A DNA stretch of 41,044 nucleotides from Silene noctiflora (GCA_009801015.1 VHZZ01009368.1:10520-51563), one strand, 5' to 3'. Counted from the stretch's first letter, positions 1 to 11,760 are shown. Numbers and translations: made by a program. Notes: generated by a model not told the origin, from the sequence alone.

Positions 1-64
1 AAGCTAAATATGTAGAAATTNCGAGTAGCTTAATCAATGTTTCAGGTTTGCTGCTTGTACTTAC

Positions 65-3000
65 CTCAGAAACATGGGGAAGCTTACGACGAAGTAAATT
101 GCATAAAACAAGCATCCAACTTTGTACATGGCTTCTCGGTCAACAAATTCATAGTACGGAAACTGCACAGGTTGTTAGACTAACTGTCATCATTTGAATG
201 AAAGATACACTACATAATTCAGATGATTTGCCTTGTAAAGTATACAGAAATGCAGGCGAGGAACATCAAATAAAGGCTTGCGTAAAAAGCGAAAAAATTT
301 ATGTGATCAACAGTGATGTAAAAATAGATCAGATAAATAAACCTATGAGAAGCATTTACTGATCAGGCACTAACAATAATCACAACAGTCGTGCATATCG
401 AAATCACGACAAGCATTTACTGATCAGGCACTAACAACAAATTACCTTAGTGCCTCAAGCCCTCAAGGTACACACATACAGCAAGATAAGGAGAGTCGGA
501 TGTACTCAGTCAGTCAGCCTTACCCCCTTGTTAAAAGACGAAATACCATTTACGTACAACCCCAAAAAATACAACGAATGACTAATACTTCAGATAAATA
601 CTGGTGCAACAAGTTTAATGGGTCACTTTGCTTTATTCAACCACAATCCACGCCTAATGATATTGAGTCCTTGGCTCCATTTGAAATGGAAACCTAGCGA
701 TCAGCCACCCTAAAGGGTTGACATTATAATAAAATGAAAGCAGGTTGCCTAGCTTGGCCCGATCAACTAGGTAACTGCAAGTAAAAGTTAACTTTCGGGT
801 ATGAAGACATGGTCTTACAACTAAGCACTCTCTAGCAGGGTGACTAACTTTCAGAAGTTAACAAGAAAACCAACTTTCTCGGCCATAAATCACCTTTACG
901 CCAAAACCAATTCAATAGTTACACAGAAACTATTAAGCCTGTGATCAACAACATCCACCTCTACATATATATTGCACAAAGATGAAGTTGGCGGACTTGA
1001 GAGAGGAAAGAAAGAGAGATTTATCAGAAGTACTTGAATCCCTGATTTTTTTTTGAGACTTGTGTAAAAGTTAAAGGCTACTTTCCCGGACATCCCATTC
1101 TACTACCAAGAGTGGGCACCTACAACTCAATACGCTATTATCATGTTCTAATCATGATCAAATGTGATTCTATCTCCTGTGGTAGTGAATTATTGAAAGA
1201 GAAAACAGTCTACTGATAAAAACAACACTCTCGTGTCTTTCCGCACCCAACTTCCATTGAGAAGCTAACAGACTCACATACATACATACTATTACCAACA
1301 GAGGCAGGTTTTGGAGCAAAAGACAGAAGGGGACAAGGATTGATCCCTTGACCTCGATTTTGATTAAGCAACACTCAACCATAGAGCCAAGGATGGCCAG
1401 GTAACAAATAAGGTATTGAAATGCATATGGACTAGAAAGCCAGCAGTGGCCAGCCCCCTCCCAACAAAAGGAAAATCCGCCATTGATTGCTGCTAATGGC
1501 AGTCCATCGAGAAATAAGCAAATGAGATGTTATGATAAATAGCCATCTTGATTAAAGGTTTTTTCTAAACCTTTTTCTGATAGAGTCAGCTTGTAAGATG
1601 ATAATAACAATATGATGAAGTATGCAGATATTCAAGAACTACTGGAGCTTATCCACCACAACAATTATCTGACATTAATGAAAATGGAAACTTGAAATAT
1701 GTAGGCCCAGGGAAGAGTCTGCTTACATTGGCAATTGCTATTGTCTCCAAGTATGCAATAAAATAGGAGAGTGCTAATATCCACGCACCCTCCATAAACC
1801 AACGGATTTTTTCAGGAACATCAGCGAGGGCATATCGCAATCTGCGAAGTGTCATGTTTGAGGCAACGTGGTAGAAAAGAAAACAAACGTGAGTTAGCAG
1901 GAAAGTTGTATGTGGTACCTGCAAAATTGAAAGGATAGATTTTAATATCTTGAAAACAATTGAAGGCGCAGTACAAAGTACTACTGAAAACCAGTAAGAG
2001 TGTAAGACTACTGTCAATCAGTAAGCAGCAAATTCAGGATGACTCACATCATTCATCTTCCAAGATGGGAAGGTATAGGAAGCTCCGAGTACTTTGAAAA
2101 AGTAGTGTGTCCAAAAGTAATTGCCGACATAACTGAAGAGTATGATCCAGAGACTAGCCTGCCAAAAGAACATAAATCATTCAATATGCTAAATCTATGA
2201 GAAGTTGAGAACTCATAAAAGACAAGTTTAAAATGGATATATAATTGGGAAATTTGTTTTCAAGACCAATGTCGTGGCCTCACAGCGCACTGTCATTGCA
2301 AAATTGATACTCCAACAACACAATCCACAGCGTATATGAAAGGGCAGTAGTTTTAAGCATATACGGAAGTCAGAAAAATCAGACAAATGTGTGGTTTACA
2401 GCTGAAATCTCATCAAAACAAATTTCTAAATGCTGCAATTGACATCCAACAGACCAGTAGTACTCAACGACAATGTATCTGACTATTGGCCGGTGATTGA
2501 GAAACCTAAACTGTGGACGATGACTCATTACCAGGAAATCTAGGAGGGGAGTTGTGCATAGGTACATCAGATAATAAAGCAATGCTAAGAAGACAACATA
2601 CCTTGACCCAATAACGATCCTTCAACGGAACGCCTTTATCAGCCTGCCACAGTAACATTACAAAGTCTAAGAAAGTAGACTTACGATCAGAACTTAAGTA
2701 AACGCTATCCAGATAACTGCGTGAATATGGAGGGTTATTTTCAGGCTCCTTGATGGAATAATAGTTATCATGTTCTTAAGAAAGTAGCCGGAAGTGAGTG
2801 AGTAACTAACTACGACATTGATAATAGATGGCTTATGGAAAATAAGGGATTAAAGGACCAAGAATTTTGGCCTTGATAATCACGTAGTTTTAGCAACGAT
2901 GATCAACAAGCCATCCATTTTTCATGCCACCTAAAATTCAGAGTCATAGTTTGGATTACAGGCACAATGGACTACAACAAACTGACACTTTACACCTTGC

Positions 3001-3712
3001 GCTGTTTTTTTCACGAAATACCAGATTCTCGTCCAATTTTTTTTATCAAAGATCTATCAGGTTATGAAGGTTAATGTAATCACATTCTGAAACAGTACAG
3101 GTGATTTCAAGTGTTGTACCCGTACAAGCAAGCAGGAGTAATAAATTACAGACGATTTCAAATTCTTACCTTTCCAACAAAAAACATGGGTATCAGAAAC
3201 GATGGTATAGCCGAAATCATAGCCACCAGCAAATATTCCAGCTCTCTGAAATTCTGCCCAATATCACAATACATCGAATCATGTTCAAAGATCCACATCC
3301 AAAAAATTAATCACTAGATCTTTCTTAAAACTGTCTTCAGTGATGATCTATCACAACCCTCCTTTCATTTGAATCGATTATGAGTGTCGTTTTAACTTCA
3401 TATGGTAATTTGCGAAAATCAAAAGCCCCATAACACTCAACCCCATGTTTTACTACTAAAATTAAAGGCACATTGAATCCCATTCTAATGCATTCGACAT
3501 AAATCACACTCCATCCGTCCCAATCATTTGTAACGTGTATTTTAATCAAAGGTAAACAAATGAACGGGACAATATCGTATACAAAATAGAAGATTCACCT
3601 CGTATAATTTGAAAGGGACAACAATGCCAAGGCAAAGAGTAAGCCAAAAGGGAGTGTAAAGAAGGAAGAACAATTCAGCCCATCGTTTGCTCGGATTTTG
3701 AGCTAACCACAT
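65..3712 (-). CDS. CPI1: Cycloeucalenol cycloisomerase (partial, C-terminal end beyond window)
   Basis: This ER membrane enzyme opens the 9,19-cyclopropane ring of cycloeucalenol to give obtusifoliol in plant sterol synthesis. Exons on the minus strand are 3599-3712, 3170-3253, 2602-2643, 2048-2158, 1727-1918 and 65-162; all join in frame and give 213 residues. Recognisable family segments, in order, are WLAQNPSKRW, FFLLYTPFWLTL, a membrane stretch ending in FFVGK, KDRYWVK, FSYVGNYFWTHYFFKVLG, THVCFLFYHVASN, AWILALSYFIAYLETIAIAN and FPYYEFVDREAMYKVG. The last visible exon ends at a GTAAGT donor inside an Arg codon, so roughly the last 60-70 residues lie left of the window. The start is uncertain. 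The Met at 3712 is the first in its exon, but the bases before it still read GGKTS, like the Arabidopsis N-terminus, and an in-phase upstream exon (3944-3983) joined to an exon beginning at 3744 is possible. The family call is very secure. Confidence 0.93.
163..1726 (-). other. Long intron 5 of CPI1
   Basis: This 1.56-kb stretch separates the AIAN exon from the FPYYEFVD exon. It starts with a GTAAGC donor and ends with TGTGCAG. I see no further coding exon in it. At about 1300-1395 the minus strand carries tRNA-like A-box and B-box segments, listed separately. An imperfect duplication near 350-435 repeats a phrase containing AGCATTTACTGATCAGGCAC. Confidence 0.7.
1300..1395 (-). mobile_element. 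Possible old tRNA-derived SINE fragment
   Basis: Read on the minus strand, this segment has TTGGCTCTATGGTTGAG followed about 40 bases later by GGGATCAATCCTTG. These resemble the internal A and B boxes of a tRNA promoter. I could not find a 3' tail or target-site duplication, so its edges are approximate and the call is tentative. Confidence 0.35.
3508..3571. mobile_element. Deleted Stowaway MITE relic in CPI1 intron 1
   Basis: CTCCATCCGTCCC near 3509 and ACAAATGAACGGGAC near 3556-3570 are the two ends of a Stowaway element. They are separated by only about 40 bases instead of the roughly 200 seen in the full copies in this window. This is consistent with an internally deleted copy. Confidence 0.5.
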
Positions 3713-4164
3713 GCTCGTTTTACCCCCGTTTTTACTACGTTTACCTGCCCAATTTCAAAATTCTTCTTTTTATTACTATCAGATTCATCTGTTACTGTAA
3801 GTTCTGTAACTGAACTCTAATTAGCCAAAATAAAGGAAACGACAAATAAAAAGCAGATATTCAAGGGCCAAATAATAAATAAAATAAAATAAAATTAATA
3901 AATGGGAAAAATAAAAAAAGAGGAAAATATATATAGTTAGTACCGGCGGGCATAGGAATCGATGTCCGGATCTTGGGGCTCATTTTACTCTCACAGTTTG
4001 TGATTTGCTATTTTGAGTTTGACAGTGTTTCAATAGCTCAAACTCAAAGTGGTGGAGTTCTGACCTGAAACAAGAGTCGATCTCTTGACTTTTGTCTTGA
4101 TTATCCCACCCACTAATTGTCCACTACTATGGTTTTTTTTTTTTTTTTTTTTGGTCGGTAGGTT

Positions 4165-4345
4165 TTTCTTACTACGGATATATTCATTTCAATAATAAAA
4201 TGGGTTAAATAATACCTCACTCACATAGATGGGACAACCCTTTTACTAATATATCAATACATTCTGTTTTGTTTTTGTATTACGTGTAGTACTTAATCTG
4301 TTTTAAAGTTAAAACAGATATATTATCATTAATGAAAATTTATAT
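4165..4345. repeat. Dispersed repeat, copy 1 (AAAATGGGTTAAATA / CTGTTTTAAAGTTAAAACAG family)
   Basis: A block containing ATAATAAAATGGGTTAAATA is followed about 110 bases later by a palindromic CTGTTTTAAAGTTAAAACAG and then ATGAAAATTTAT. The same order of motifs recurs at 18005-18175, and in reverse orientation at about 36465-36700. It therefore behaves as an interspersed non-autonomous element. No clear target duplication was identified. Confidence 0.45.
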
Positions 4346-5400
4346 TTGTTTTTTTGGCTAATCAAAACTAATCTAACTTTTGTAAAGTCTAGCAATAATA
4401 ACGCACCTTTCACCTCCAATGATTATGTTAATCTATTTTTTATGTGTTTTGTCACGAAGTTGTCCATATCTATCTTATACACAATTTTGTTCTGACACAA
4501 CCATCAAGTTATTGAGAAATCAGGTTTTTCCATGCCTATTTAAATTATTATCAAGGGTTTTTATGACCGATCATGCATTTATAAACAATGAAATAAAAAG
4601 ATAAATACTATCAATACTCCTGACCAAACCTGCTAAATTGGTTTCACATATTAGGTTTGACTCACTTAATTCGAGTTAGAATTGAGAAACTTAGGTTTGA
4701 TTTAGAACAATATGGATCATACACGTACTTGTCAAACAGATGATTTGGTTTAGGGTTAGCTTGTTAAGAATTAAGATTAGACATAAAATGATAACTGAAC
4801 ATTAAAAGCTAATAAGATCAATGATTAAACTTCAGATTTTCTAACATTTATCAAGTTGACACATAAAATGATTACAAAACATGCACATATTTGGAGAGAA
4901 TGTAATTAAAAAAAATATCGAGTTTTCGTTTTTATGGTGGATTAAATTAAATTTTGAATTGTGTTTTGGATTATAGGGTGAATGAGGAATTAGGTATGGC
5001 TTTGAAAAAAAGGTGTAATGGATCGTGTAGGAATTTCAAACTTTTAGATATGGATCGAGCATGGAGATGGTTTGGATCTCGCAAAATCTAGTTCAACCTA
5101 ATCCATGGTAAAACTGACCCGACCGAATAACTCGTCTCATATCCTAACAAACAATCCAAATTGATCGAACCAGAAGTAACTAAACCTTATATGCAATTAA
5201 CCCAAAACGCCCAAGTCAAAAACACAAATACTTCTATAAGGTAATTTCACACAAGTTTATTATAAAATGAGTTTTTAATACCCACTAATATAGTTATGTC
5301 TCCGATTTACATTACCTTTTTTTTTTGTGTTTGGATGATGAGGAAATCTGTACCCATTACCTTTAATATACTTTGCATATACCCTTAGAAATACATAATA

Positions 5401-5608
5401 CTCCCTCCGTCCCGGTCATTTGTTGTCCTTTTCCATTTTGGGGTGTCTCAGTCATTTGTTGTCCTTTCTATTTTAGGATTGTATTTGATGAGTAATTTGA
5501 TTTTTCACCTTCAATTTAGTCCACTTGTCATGTTATAATTGGCTCCCTCCTCTTTTCTTGATCTTTGTGCCAAAACCTAAGGACAACAAATGACCGGGAC
5601 GGAGGGAG
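5401..5608. mobile_element. Stowaway MITE, complete
   Basis: This 208-bp element begins CTCCCTCCGTCCCGG and ends CCGGGACGGAGGGAG, a perfect terminal inverted repeat. It is flanked on both sides by the dinucleotide TA, the Tc1/mariner target duplication. It has no coding capacity. The inverted ends extend into the TCATTTGTTGTCC / GGACAACAAATGA region, as in other Stowaway elements of this window. Confidence 0.93.
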
Positions 5609-5857
5609 TAACTTACAAACCATTAACCATATACGGAGTATAACAAATTCACCACTGTTTTTTATTAAGGGTCGGGCTCAAAATATAAAATACATAATCT
5701 CGTGTCATAATCACCCCATAAAATTGCTCAATGAGACTCGTTAAAGAATTACTACCCTCATATTCTCTATCTTCTTCTACATTAGTTTTAGACAATATTT
5801 AGTGGAATGAAAATGTATGGAGGGAAATGAAAGTAAGAGAGATAATGAGGGGGTTAA

Positions 5858-6375
5858 GGCTTTATTCTTTTGGAGTGAAAGTGTTTGAAGTTTGAACTAA
5901 ATTTAATGGAACTAAACTGAATTGAACTTAATAAAGCTCAATTGAACTAAAGTAAGGTCTGAACTTGATGGAGTTGAACTGAACTGAAGTAAGAGTTAAG
6001 CTCTGTTCTTTTAAACTTAATTTTTTCAGTTCAGTTTAGCTTTATTCTGTTAAACTTCATGCACTTCAGTTTAGTTCAGTTCCTCTCTTTACAAATTAAC
6101 TATTTACTTCAGTTCAGTTAATTAAGTTTATGTCAGCTTTACTAATTTCAGTTCAGTTCAGACAGTTTCAGTTCAAAAGAACAAGATTTTAATTTGTGAA
6201 GAGAATAACTGAACTGAATGAAGCGGAACTGAACTGAACTGAATTTAATAGAGCTGAACTGAATTGAAATGAACTGAAATTAAGTTTAAAAGAACATAGC
6301 CTAAGAGTTAATTTGTGAAGAGAAGTGCTGAATTGAACTGAAATGAGGTGAAATTAAGTCCAAAAGAACACGGCT
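5858..6375. mobile_element. Older Mutator-like MITE, interrupted by a younger copy
   Basis: The left end reads GGCTTTATTCTTTTGGA and the right end, read in reverse, AGCCGTGTTCTTTTGGACTT. These are diverged versions of the ends of the element inserted inside it. Both outer arms are rich in CAGTTCAGTT/AACTGAACTG words. No target duplication is visible, as expected for an older copy. Exact edges are uncertain by a few bases. Confidence 0.5.
6000..6301. mobile_element. Younger Mutator-like MITE nested in an older relative
   Basis: The ends GCTCTGTTCTTTTAAACTTAATTT and, reversed, GGCTATGTTCTTTTAAACTT form long terminal inverted repeats. The 10-base TAAGAGTTAA stands immediately outside both ends (5990-5999 and 6302-6311). 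A duplication of 9-11 bp is typical of Mutator-superfamily elements. The interior is made of repeated CAGTTCAG words with no ORF. Confidence 0.75.
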
Positions 6376-6653
6376 TAAATGTTATATTAACGACAAATGC
6401 TAGACAAATAAGAAAAGTGGAAAATTTATGTGATTTGTCGATTTCGGAAATGTGAAAGATGTTACTGAATAAGTGGGATAATCGTGCTTGGTAGTCGACA
6501 AATAAAGCAAACGGCGAGTGAAGTGGCACTAAAACTATCTAATGTACCGTTGTACGACCACACACGGCCACACTCCTGAGTCCTGGCTTCTCTTTAGTTC
6601 TCTTCCACAAAATCACACTCCCTTGAGCTCCATCCCTTTCTTCAATTCCTCCC

Positions 6654-9600
6654 ATGGCGGTCCTCAGCCGCCTCTCATCCGCCATACCTTCATTCCGTCA
6701 ATTTCCACATTCCTTTATTCGATCACACCACTTCACCACCGTCTCCGCCGCCGCAACAGCTCAATTACAATTCGATTACGACACCGTCGGCGAAAGAGTA
6801 AGTCATCCGATACCCGCGGCGTCCAATTCGGAAGGTTCTAGACCTTGTAGAGGTGTACAGTGGGTTTTCATAGGGAATCCCGATGCTAAGAAGCATGTTT
6901 ATGCTGAAATGATGTCCAGAATTCTTCATGTTCCTCATATTTCTATTACTACTCTTCTTCGTCAGGATCTTAACCCTAATTCTATTCTCTATAAGCAGGT
7001 TTTGTTCTACACCTAATCATATTACTCTTTATTACGGAGTATTTCTTTTGTTCCTTTTCGTTGTCTAGGTTTTTCGAAATATGTACGAACTATTTTTTGT
7101 ATACAGTCTCCGTTTCATTTGATTGTGTGCGCTTCGATGATTTTTTCGTTCGTAATCACATGAAACTGTGGAAATATATTCTATTATTATCATCTCCTGT
7201 GTCATTTGTTTGTGGTCATTACCTAGATTATTGTTGTTGCTGCTCCTTGCATTAATTGATTGCGTGACTATATGAGTGATTCTGATTTGTGAGAGAAATG
7301 CTGGTGCTGGTGCTGGTGCTGGTGCCGGTGCTATTTCTTGCATTAATTGATTGCGAGACTATATGTGTGATTCTGCATTGTGAGAATAAATGCTTGAGGG
7401 AATTGAGCTTTATTGGAGTGATTTTAATGTATTGCCACGGCCAGAGTCAATTTCTTGCAGTAAATGTAGAGAAGTAATTCTCCAAGTGACCGTCTCAGGT
7501 TACAATAGTACTCCATATGAAATGTTGCATGTTTCATGAATTTGTGCCTCACAATGTTTCAGTATGGGGCGACAGGTGTCGTATTAACGTTGCTAATCGA
7601 TGAAATGTGCATGAAATTTAGGAGAAATAGTCTGTAAAGCCTCCTTTTCGAAATCATAGATCTTATTTAGTTATTTCACTAGGTTCCATTTCTGTAATAC
7701 TATGGCAGATGATGCCGTTTTTTATCAGTTAAAAGGCTAGTATCGAAATAGTAGGCTGTATAGGTAGGTGTAAGCAAAAAAGAAGAAAATTGTTTGATAC
7801 TGTGTTGGGATAAGAAAATGCTATGATAGTAAGTTTAATTTATACATATTTTTGTAGCTAACCGTATCGGATACCTGGTACGGTTGTTTAGAATTAAGAC
7901 GTATAGGATACGGTCATACGGACTGTTAAATTATAAAACTATGTTCACGAATACTGACACCTGGGTAGTGGGTACACAACACAAAATGTATGGGTATACG
8001 AAAGCTGTATATCCAGTTTTTCGTGCCAGGTATGCGGTTTGCTGACCCCTGCAATTAGGACTAGTTGTGCATAAGGATACTAGTAAGGGAAACTTGAAAG
8101 CTGACTGGCAAAAAAGCACTCCGTAATTTGTTATTTACTACTACGTATTATTTGAAAAACGTAGGAAAAGAAACTAGATTGAGACTTTGAAAATTGATAT
8201 AAGGGGAATAGTTAATTGATGAGTTGTCTCTTATCGGCTATTGTTAGTAGTATTGAATTAAATGAGGATGAAAGGCTCAAATAGCTTATATATTGTCTAA
8301 GGCTGAATACCTCCTGAAAATGTAACTATGATTGTCTTGATGCTCACACGCCTCACATTTATGATGATGATCTTGTAGTATTTGGTTATGGAATGACTTT
8401 TTTAACTTATGTCTGTGTTTGTTTGTTAAGTTAGATGGCTGAAGCAGTTAACTGCAAGAAGATTGTTCCCGAGACCATGATTTTTGGTTTGCTGTCAAAG
8501 AGACTTGAAGATGGATATTACAGAGGTGAAACTGGGTTTATTTTGGATGGCATTCCTCGAACACGTCTCCAAGCTGTAAGGCACCTTTTTTCACCTGCAT
8601 GTCTGTGTACTAACCTACTAGCTACAGTAGTAACTGTCTCAAGACTCTCAACAGTCCACTCCAACAGTCGAAGAAAAAAGAATACATAGTGAACTAGAAG
8701 AAAGACACCCTTAAACTTGGGTTTTGTTCTGAAAAATCAGGGTAAAGTGCTACGTAAATTGATATCATATAAAATAAGAGTTGTTATCGTGGTCCTTTCT
8801 TCATTTTGAAAAGCTTGTCATAATATATTGAAATAGGTTGCTGTTCATTTGTGGCATCTACCAGCTAATTACTTGCCGCCTTAATGTTTTTCAAATGGAT
8901 ACCTAAGGATGGATCATGGAGCTAGTCTAGTCCCTTCTGTAGTCTCGTACTCATCAAGGACCTATTTAGGTTGGTCTTTTCTCCATTGGCGTTCGGCAAA
9001 AGCTAATTTTAACGAAAAAAGTTGCAAAATATTACCTATTATAACTCGCCTTTTCAAACCACCTAATATTTGTTTTCCAACTCTGAAGGCATGTTGGCTA
9101 CCAATTTAGTACTAACTCACTTATTCCAGCCATCTAATGAACATACTCCTGTTGCAATTGTAAATGATAATCTTTTCCTATTTTGCCGTTCTTCTATTTT
9201 CATTATCCCTTTGAAACTATCCATCCCCTTTGCATATGAAACCGATTCCTCTGCTTCGCCGTAGTTGTTCAGACTCCACCAAGTCATCTCTCCTTCTCTT
9301 CCTCCAATTGCCCTAAGTAATTAACGTATCACTCTTAACAAATTCAAAGGTTATGATGAACATTTACCAGGTGACATCAATTACGGGGAGCAGAGTTGAG
9401 AGGGGTAAGATTAAGAGGGATAGTGGGGAAGGGGATGAGTGTCCAATGAAGGAGGAAGAGGAATGAAAGAAATGGTGAGTTGGGGGGGAATAAAAAAAAG
9501 GCAAAACGGTCACTTTATGTTTAATTTGCCGGAAACCACGAGCTGGTATCAAATTGGCTACCAACATACCTTATTAGGTAGCTCACCGTAGCTGGAAAAA

Positions 9601-10713
9601 AAAAGTTTTGATTCAGTAGTGGTTTATTATGTTGTATTATGATGGTTTGGTTGTTGGAAAAAGTAGATGGACTATTCTGATTTTGATGGAAAATGATCCA
9701 TTTATTGCAGGAAATCCTTGACCAATTTGTCGACGTTGATCTTGTCGTGAATTTCAAACGCTGTGGAGATCACTTCCAGGCAGGGAGGTCAACTGCTGCT
9801 TCTTCTGCATCGTGTGAAACAACCAAGTTTGGGTTTTCAATTAGTAACAAGACTGCTGAAGATGTTAAGCCAAATGTCACCACATTCTACAGAGAGCAGG
9901 TACTTAAATTTGTTTTGTTTGCAACTCCTGAAAATTAGCCTGTTAACTGTTTTTGGTTGCGACTCTTAAAGTACTACCCAAATATTTGTGAACTGCTTCT
10001 GCAACTATACATTTGGGTATGCCAGCATGATTCAGTGGGGATCATTGTTCGATTGGTGATTGTGTTATGTGCTATCAAGGTGAAACGAAGTCGACTTTTG
10101 ATGTTTTTTTTTTTTCTAATAGGTGCCCTTAGGGCATCATGAGATATATAATCTACTTCCTATTCTTTCATACTCGATAGAAAAAAAAAAACTTAGGCTA
10201 GTGGTGAAGATGGGAGTTATTAAGTACTGCCTTGTGGCTCCTTTGACACCCAAAAAGAAATTTATATAAAAAATCTCCTCATGCTAAAATGAGAAAATAT
10301 GTGCCCATAGGGCACACGCTACAAAACACCCTAGTAACAACAATTCTAAAATGATAGAAGTAATGTTAGATATTTTGATGAATTATACATACAAGTTCAA
10401 TGTTGTATCTCTATAAATACTTGAGAAATTGATGGTTAAAATTTACATCATTTCGCCACCATATACAAATGTGGACAGTAAATTTTGGAACTGTGGTAGT
10501 GTATGTTAAATAAACTTCCAGTTAAAGAATATGGTTTTCGTACAGAAGAAATTGCTGGAGGAATACTACCAGAACCAAAAGAAGCTTATTGACTTTCATG
10601 TCGGAGATACACCTGGAGAAACATGGAAAGGACTCTTAGCTGCATTGCATCTGCCGCACACTACTTCTGGTCATCCTTCATGGAGGCTAGCTATGGGTTT
10701 CAGAGTACCTTGA
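6654..10713 (+). CDS. AK7: Adenylate-kinase-like protein, mitochondrial AK7 type, degenerate P-loop
   Basis: Four exons, 6654-6998, 8435-8575, 9711-9899 and 10546-10713, join in frame to 280 residues. Residues 1-35 are rich in Ser, Arg and His and lack acidic residues, as in a mitochondrial presequence. The core starts at RGVQWVFIGNPDAKKH. In active adenylate kinases this position carries GxPGxGKGT, so the P-loop glycines and lysine pattern is lost. PHISITTLLRQ replaces the usual ATGDMLR, and the [10 protein letters not shown] segment survives as GFILDGIPRT. The Arg-bearing LID domain is missing, replaced by a Ser/Thr-rich stretch. The closest remembered relative is Arabidopsis 'probable adenylate kinase 7' (At3g01820), which shares this degeneration. 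The protein is probably not an ordinary ATP:AMP phosphotransferase; its role is unknown. It lies 1.86 kb upstream of a canonical adenylate kinase on the same strand. Confidence 0.9.
7246..7395. repeat. Tandem duplication with GGTGCT microsatellite in AK7-like intron 1
   Basis: A segment starting CTTGCATTAATTGATTGCG occurs at 7246 and again at 7337 with few changes, a period of about 91 bases. Between the copies sits a short array of CTGGTG/GGTGCT hexamers (about 7301-7332). This is an ordinary local duplication in an intron with no coding role. Confidence 0.7.
9089..9572. repeat. Imperfect inverted repeat pair in AK7-like intron 2
   Basis: AAGGCATGTTGGCTACCAAT near 9089 is the approximate reverse complement of AAATTGGCTACCAACATACC near 9551, with a few mismatches. 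The roughly 480 bases enclosed have no ORF supported by homology. It could be a foldback or MITE-type element. No target duplication was found. Confidence 0.35.
10121..10318. repeat. MITE-like repeat with GTGCCC..GGGCAC ends in AK7-like intron 3
   Basis: GGTGCCCTTAGGGCA at 10122 and GTGCCCATAGGGCACAC at 10301 are short self-complementary ends around about 165 bases of AT-rich DNA. They resemble the subterminal palindromes of small plant DNA transposons. Superfamily and precise borders cannot be fixed. Confidence 0.35.
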
Positions 10714-11293
10714 GAGTTTGCGAATGTACTTCATTCAGTGGAATGATTTAGTTTAGATTGAGGATTGGCTAATCGAACCCTGAACCATGTTTCATCATTA
10801 TTGCAACTGCTTTGTAAATACGCTTTGAACTTGTAAATTCAGAGGTTAAGCATCAGATAAGATCTAGCTACTGTTGCTTGACGGAGTAATTTGAGATAGT
10901 GAATTCGTAGTGTTAGCAATTGCAGGAGGGAAATAAAAAAATTTCCTACCACTGTGGCGCGGGTTCCTGTATAAAATGGTTACTCGGGTGGGGAAACGTT
11001 AAATACGTATGGTTAACTTCGTGTAAATGGATGTGGATGAATGAGGCGATACAGATGATAAAATCACGATATGTTCATCACTACATACCCACCATAAATT
11101 AACATAGATTCTAAATTATTTTATCGGATTGAAATGAATTTTAAATTGTTACTCAAAACTAATGGCAATTCAACAATTTCGGCATTTAAAAGCAACTAAA
11201 CATATATAGTAAAAAATGTGTACTTCTATAACCTTACTTTTTAACAGTTTGGTTCAGGGTAGTTCGGTGGAATGGGTACCCGCAATGTGGTGA

Positions 11294-11760
11294 GTTGGGT
11301 ATGGACTATGGATATATGGTTATAACTTTTTACCTCCGAAACGAGTCTGTTGGGTATGGACTATGGATGTATGTAGGGCTGTTCAACGGTGCGGGCTAGC
11401 CCAGCCCAGCACGGTTCAACGGGCCTAAAAACCGCGGCCCATTTTTTTCCAGCCCAGTCCGTGGTCTTTTTAGTGCCGGGCCCGGGCCCAAATTTTCCAG
11501 CCCAGCCCGTTATTTTCTTCTTTTTTTCTCCCCTTATTTTTTATTTTCTTTACTTAAAAAGAAAAAAAATGCCAAACTCGGACCAACAACCCACCTAGTG
11601 TTGGGCCCGGGCTAGACAAATCAGGCCCAGCCCAGCCCGCCCTCCATTTAGTGTTGGGCCTAGGCTGCACCACCCCGGCCCGGACCGCCTCCGGCCTAGC
11701 CCAGCCCAACGCACAACCCTAGATGTATGGTTATAACTTTTTACCCTCGGACCGAGTCTA
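11294..11760. repeat. 55-bp tandem duplication, second copy split by a transposon
   Basis: GTTGGGTATGGACTATGGAT begins at 11294 and again at 11349. Each copy continues into GGTTATAACTTTTTACC and a following CGAGTCT. In the second copy the continuation is found only after the hAT-like element ends, at about 11729. This fixes the order: duplication first, insertion later. Confidence 0.8.
11374..11721. mobile_element. hAT-like non-autonomous element with 8-bp target duplication
   Basis: The element starts TAGGGCTGTTCAACGG and ends GCGCACAACCCTA-like (CGCACAACCCTA). The 8 bases GATGTATG lie directly outside both ends, at 11366-11373 and 11722-11729. An 8-bp duplication and TAGGG ends fit the hAT superfamily. 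The 348-bp body is unusual: both flanks are packed with CCCAGCCC, GGGCCCGGGC and related words, around a T-rich centre. There is no transposase. Confidence 0.8.

Larger units (their letters stand above)
3713..6653. other. Divergent intergenic region between CPI1 and AK7-like gene
   Basis: The two genes are transcribed away from each other, so both promoters should lie here. I see no gene. The region holds a T-rich run at about 4131-4152, a dispersed repeat at 4165-4345, a complete Stowaway copy and nested Mutator-like elements, all listed separately. Confidence 0.6.

Noticed and set aside
4020..4130. Minus-strand tRNA-like words near CPI1 (GAGATCGACTCTTG)
   Set aside because: A possible SINE B-box, but I could not find a convincing A-box, tail or target duplication.
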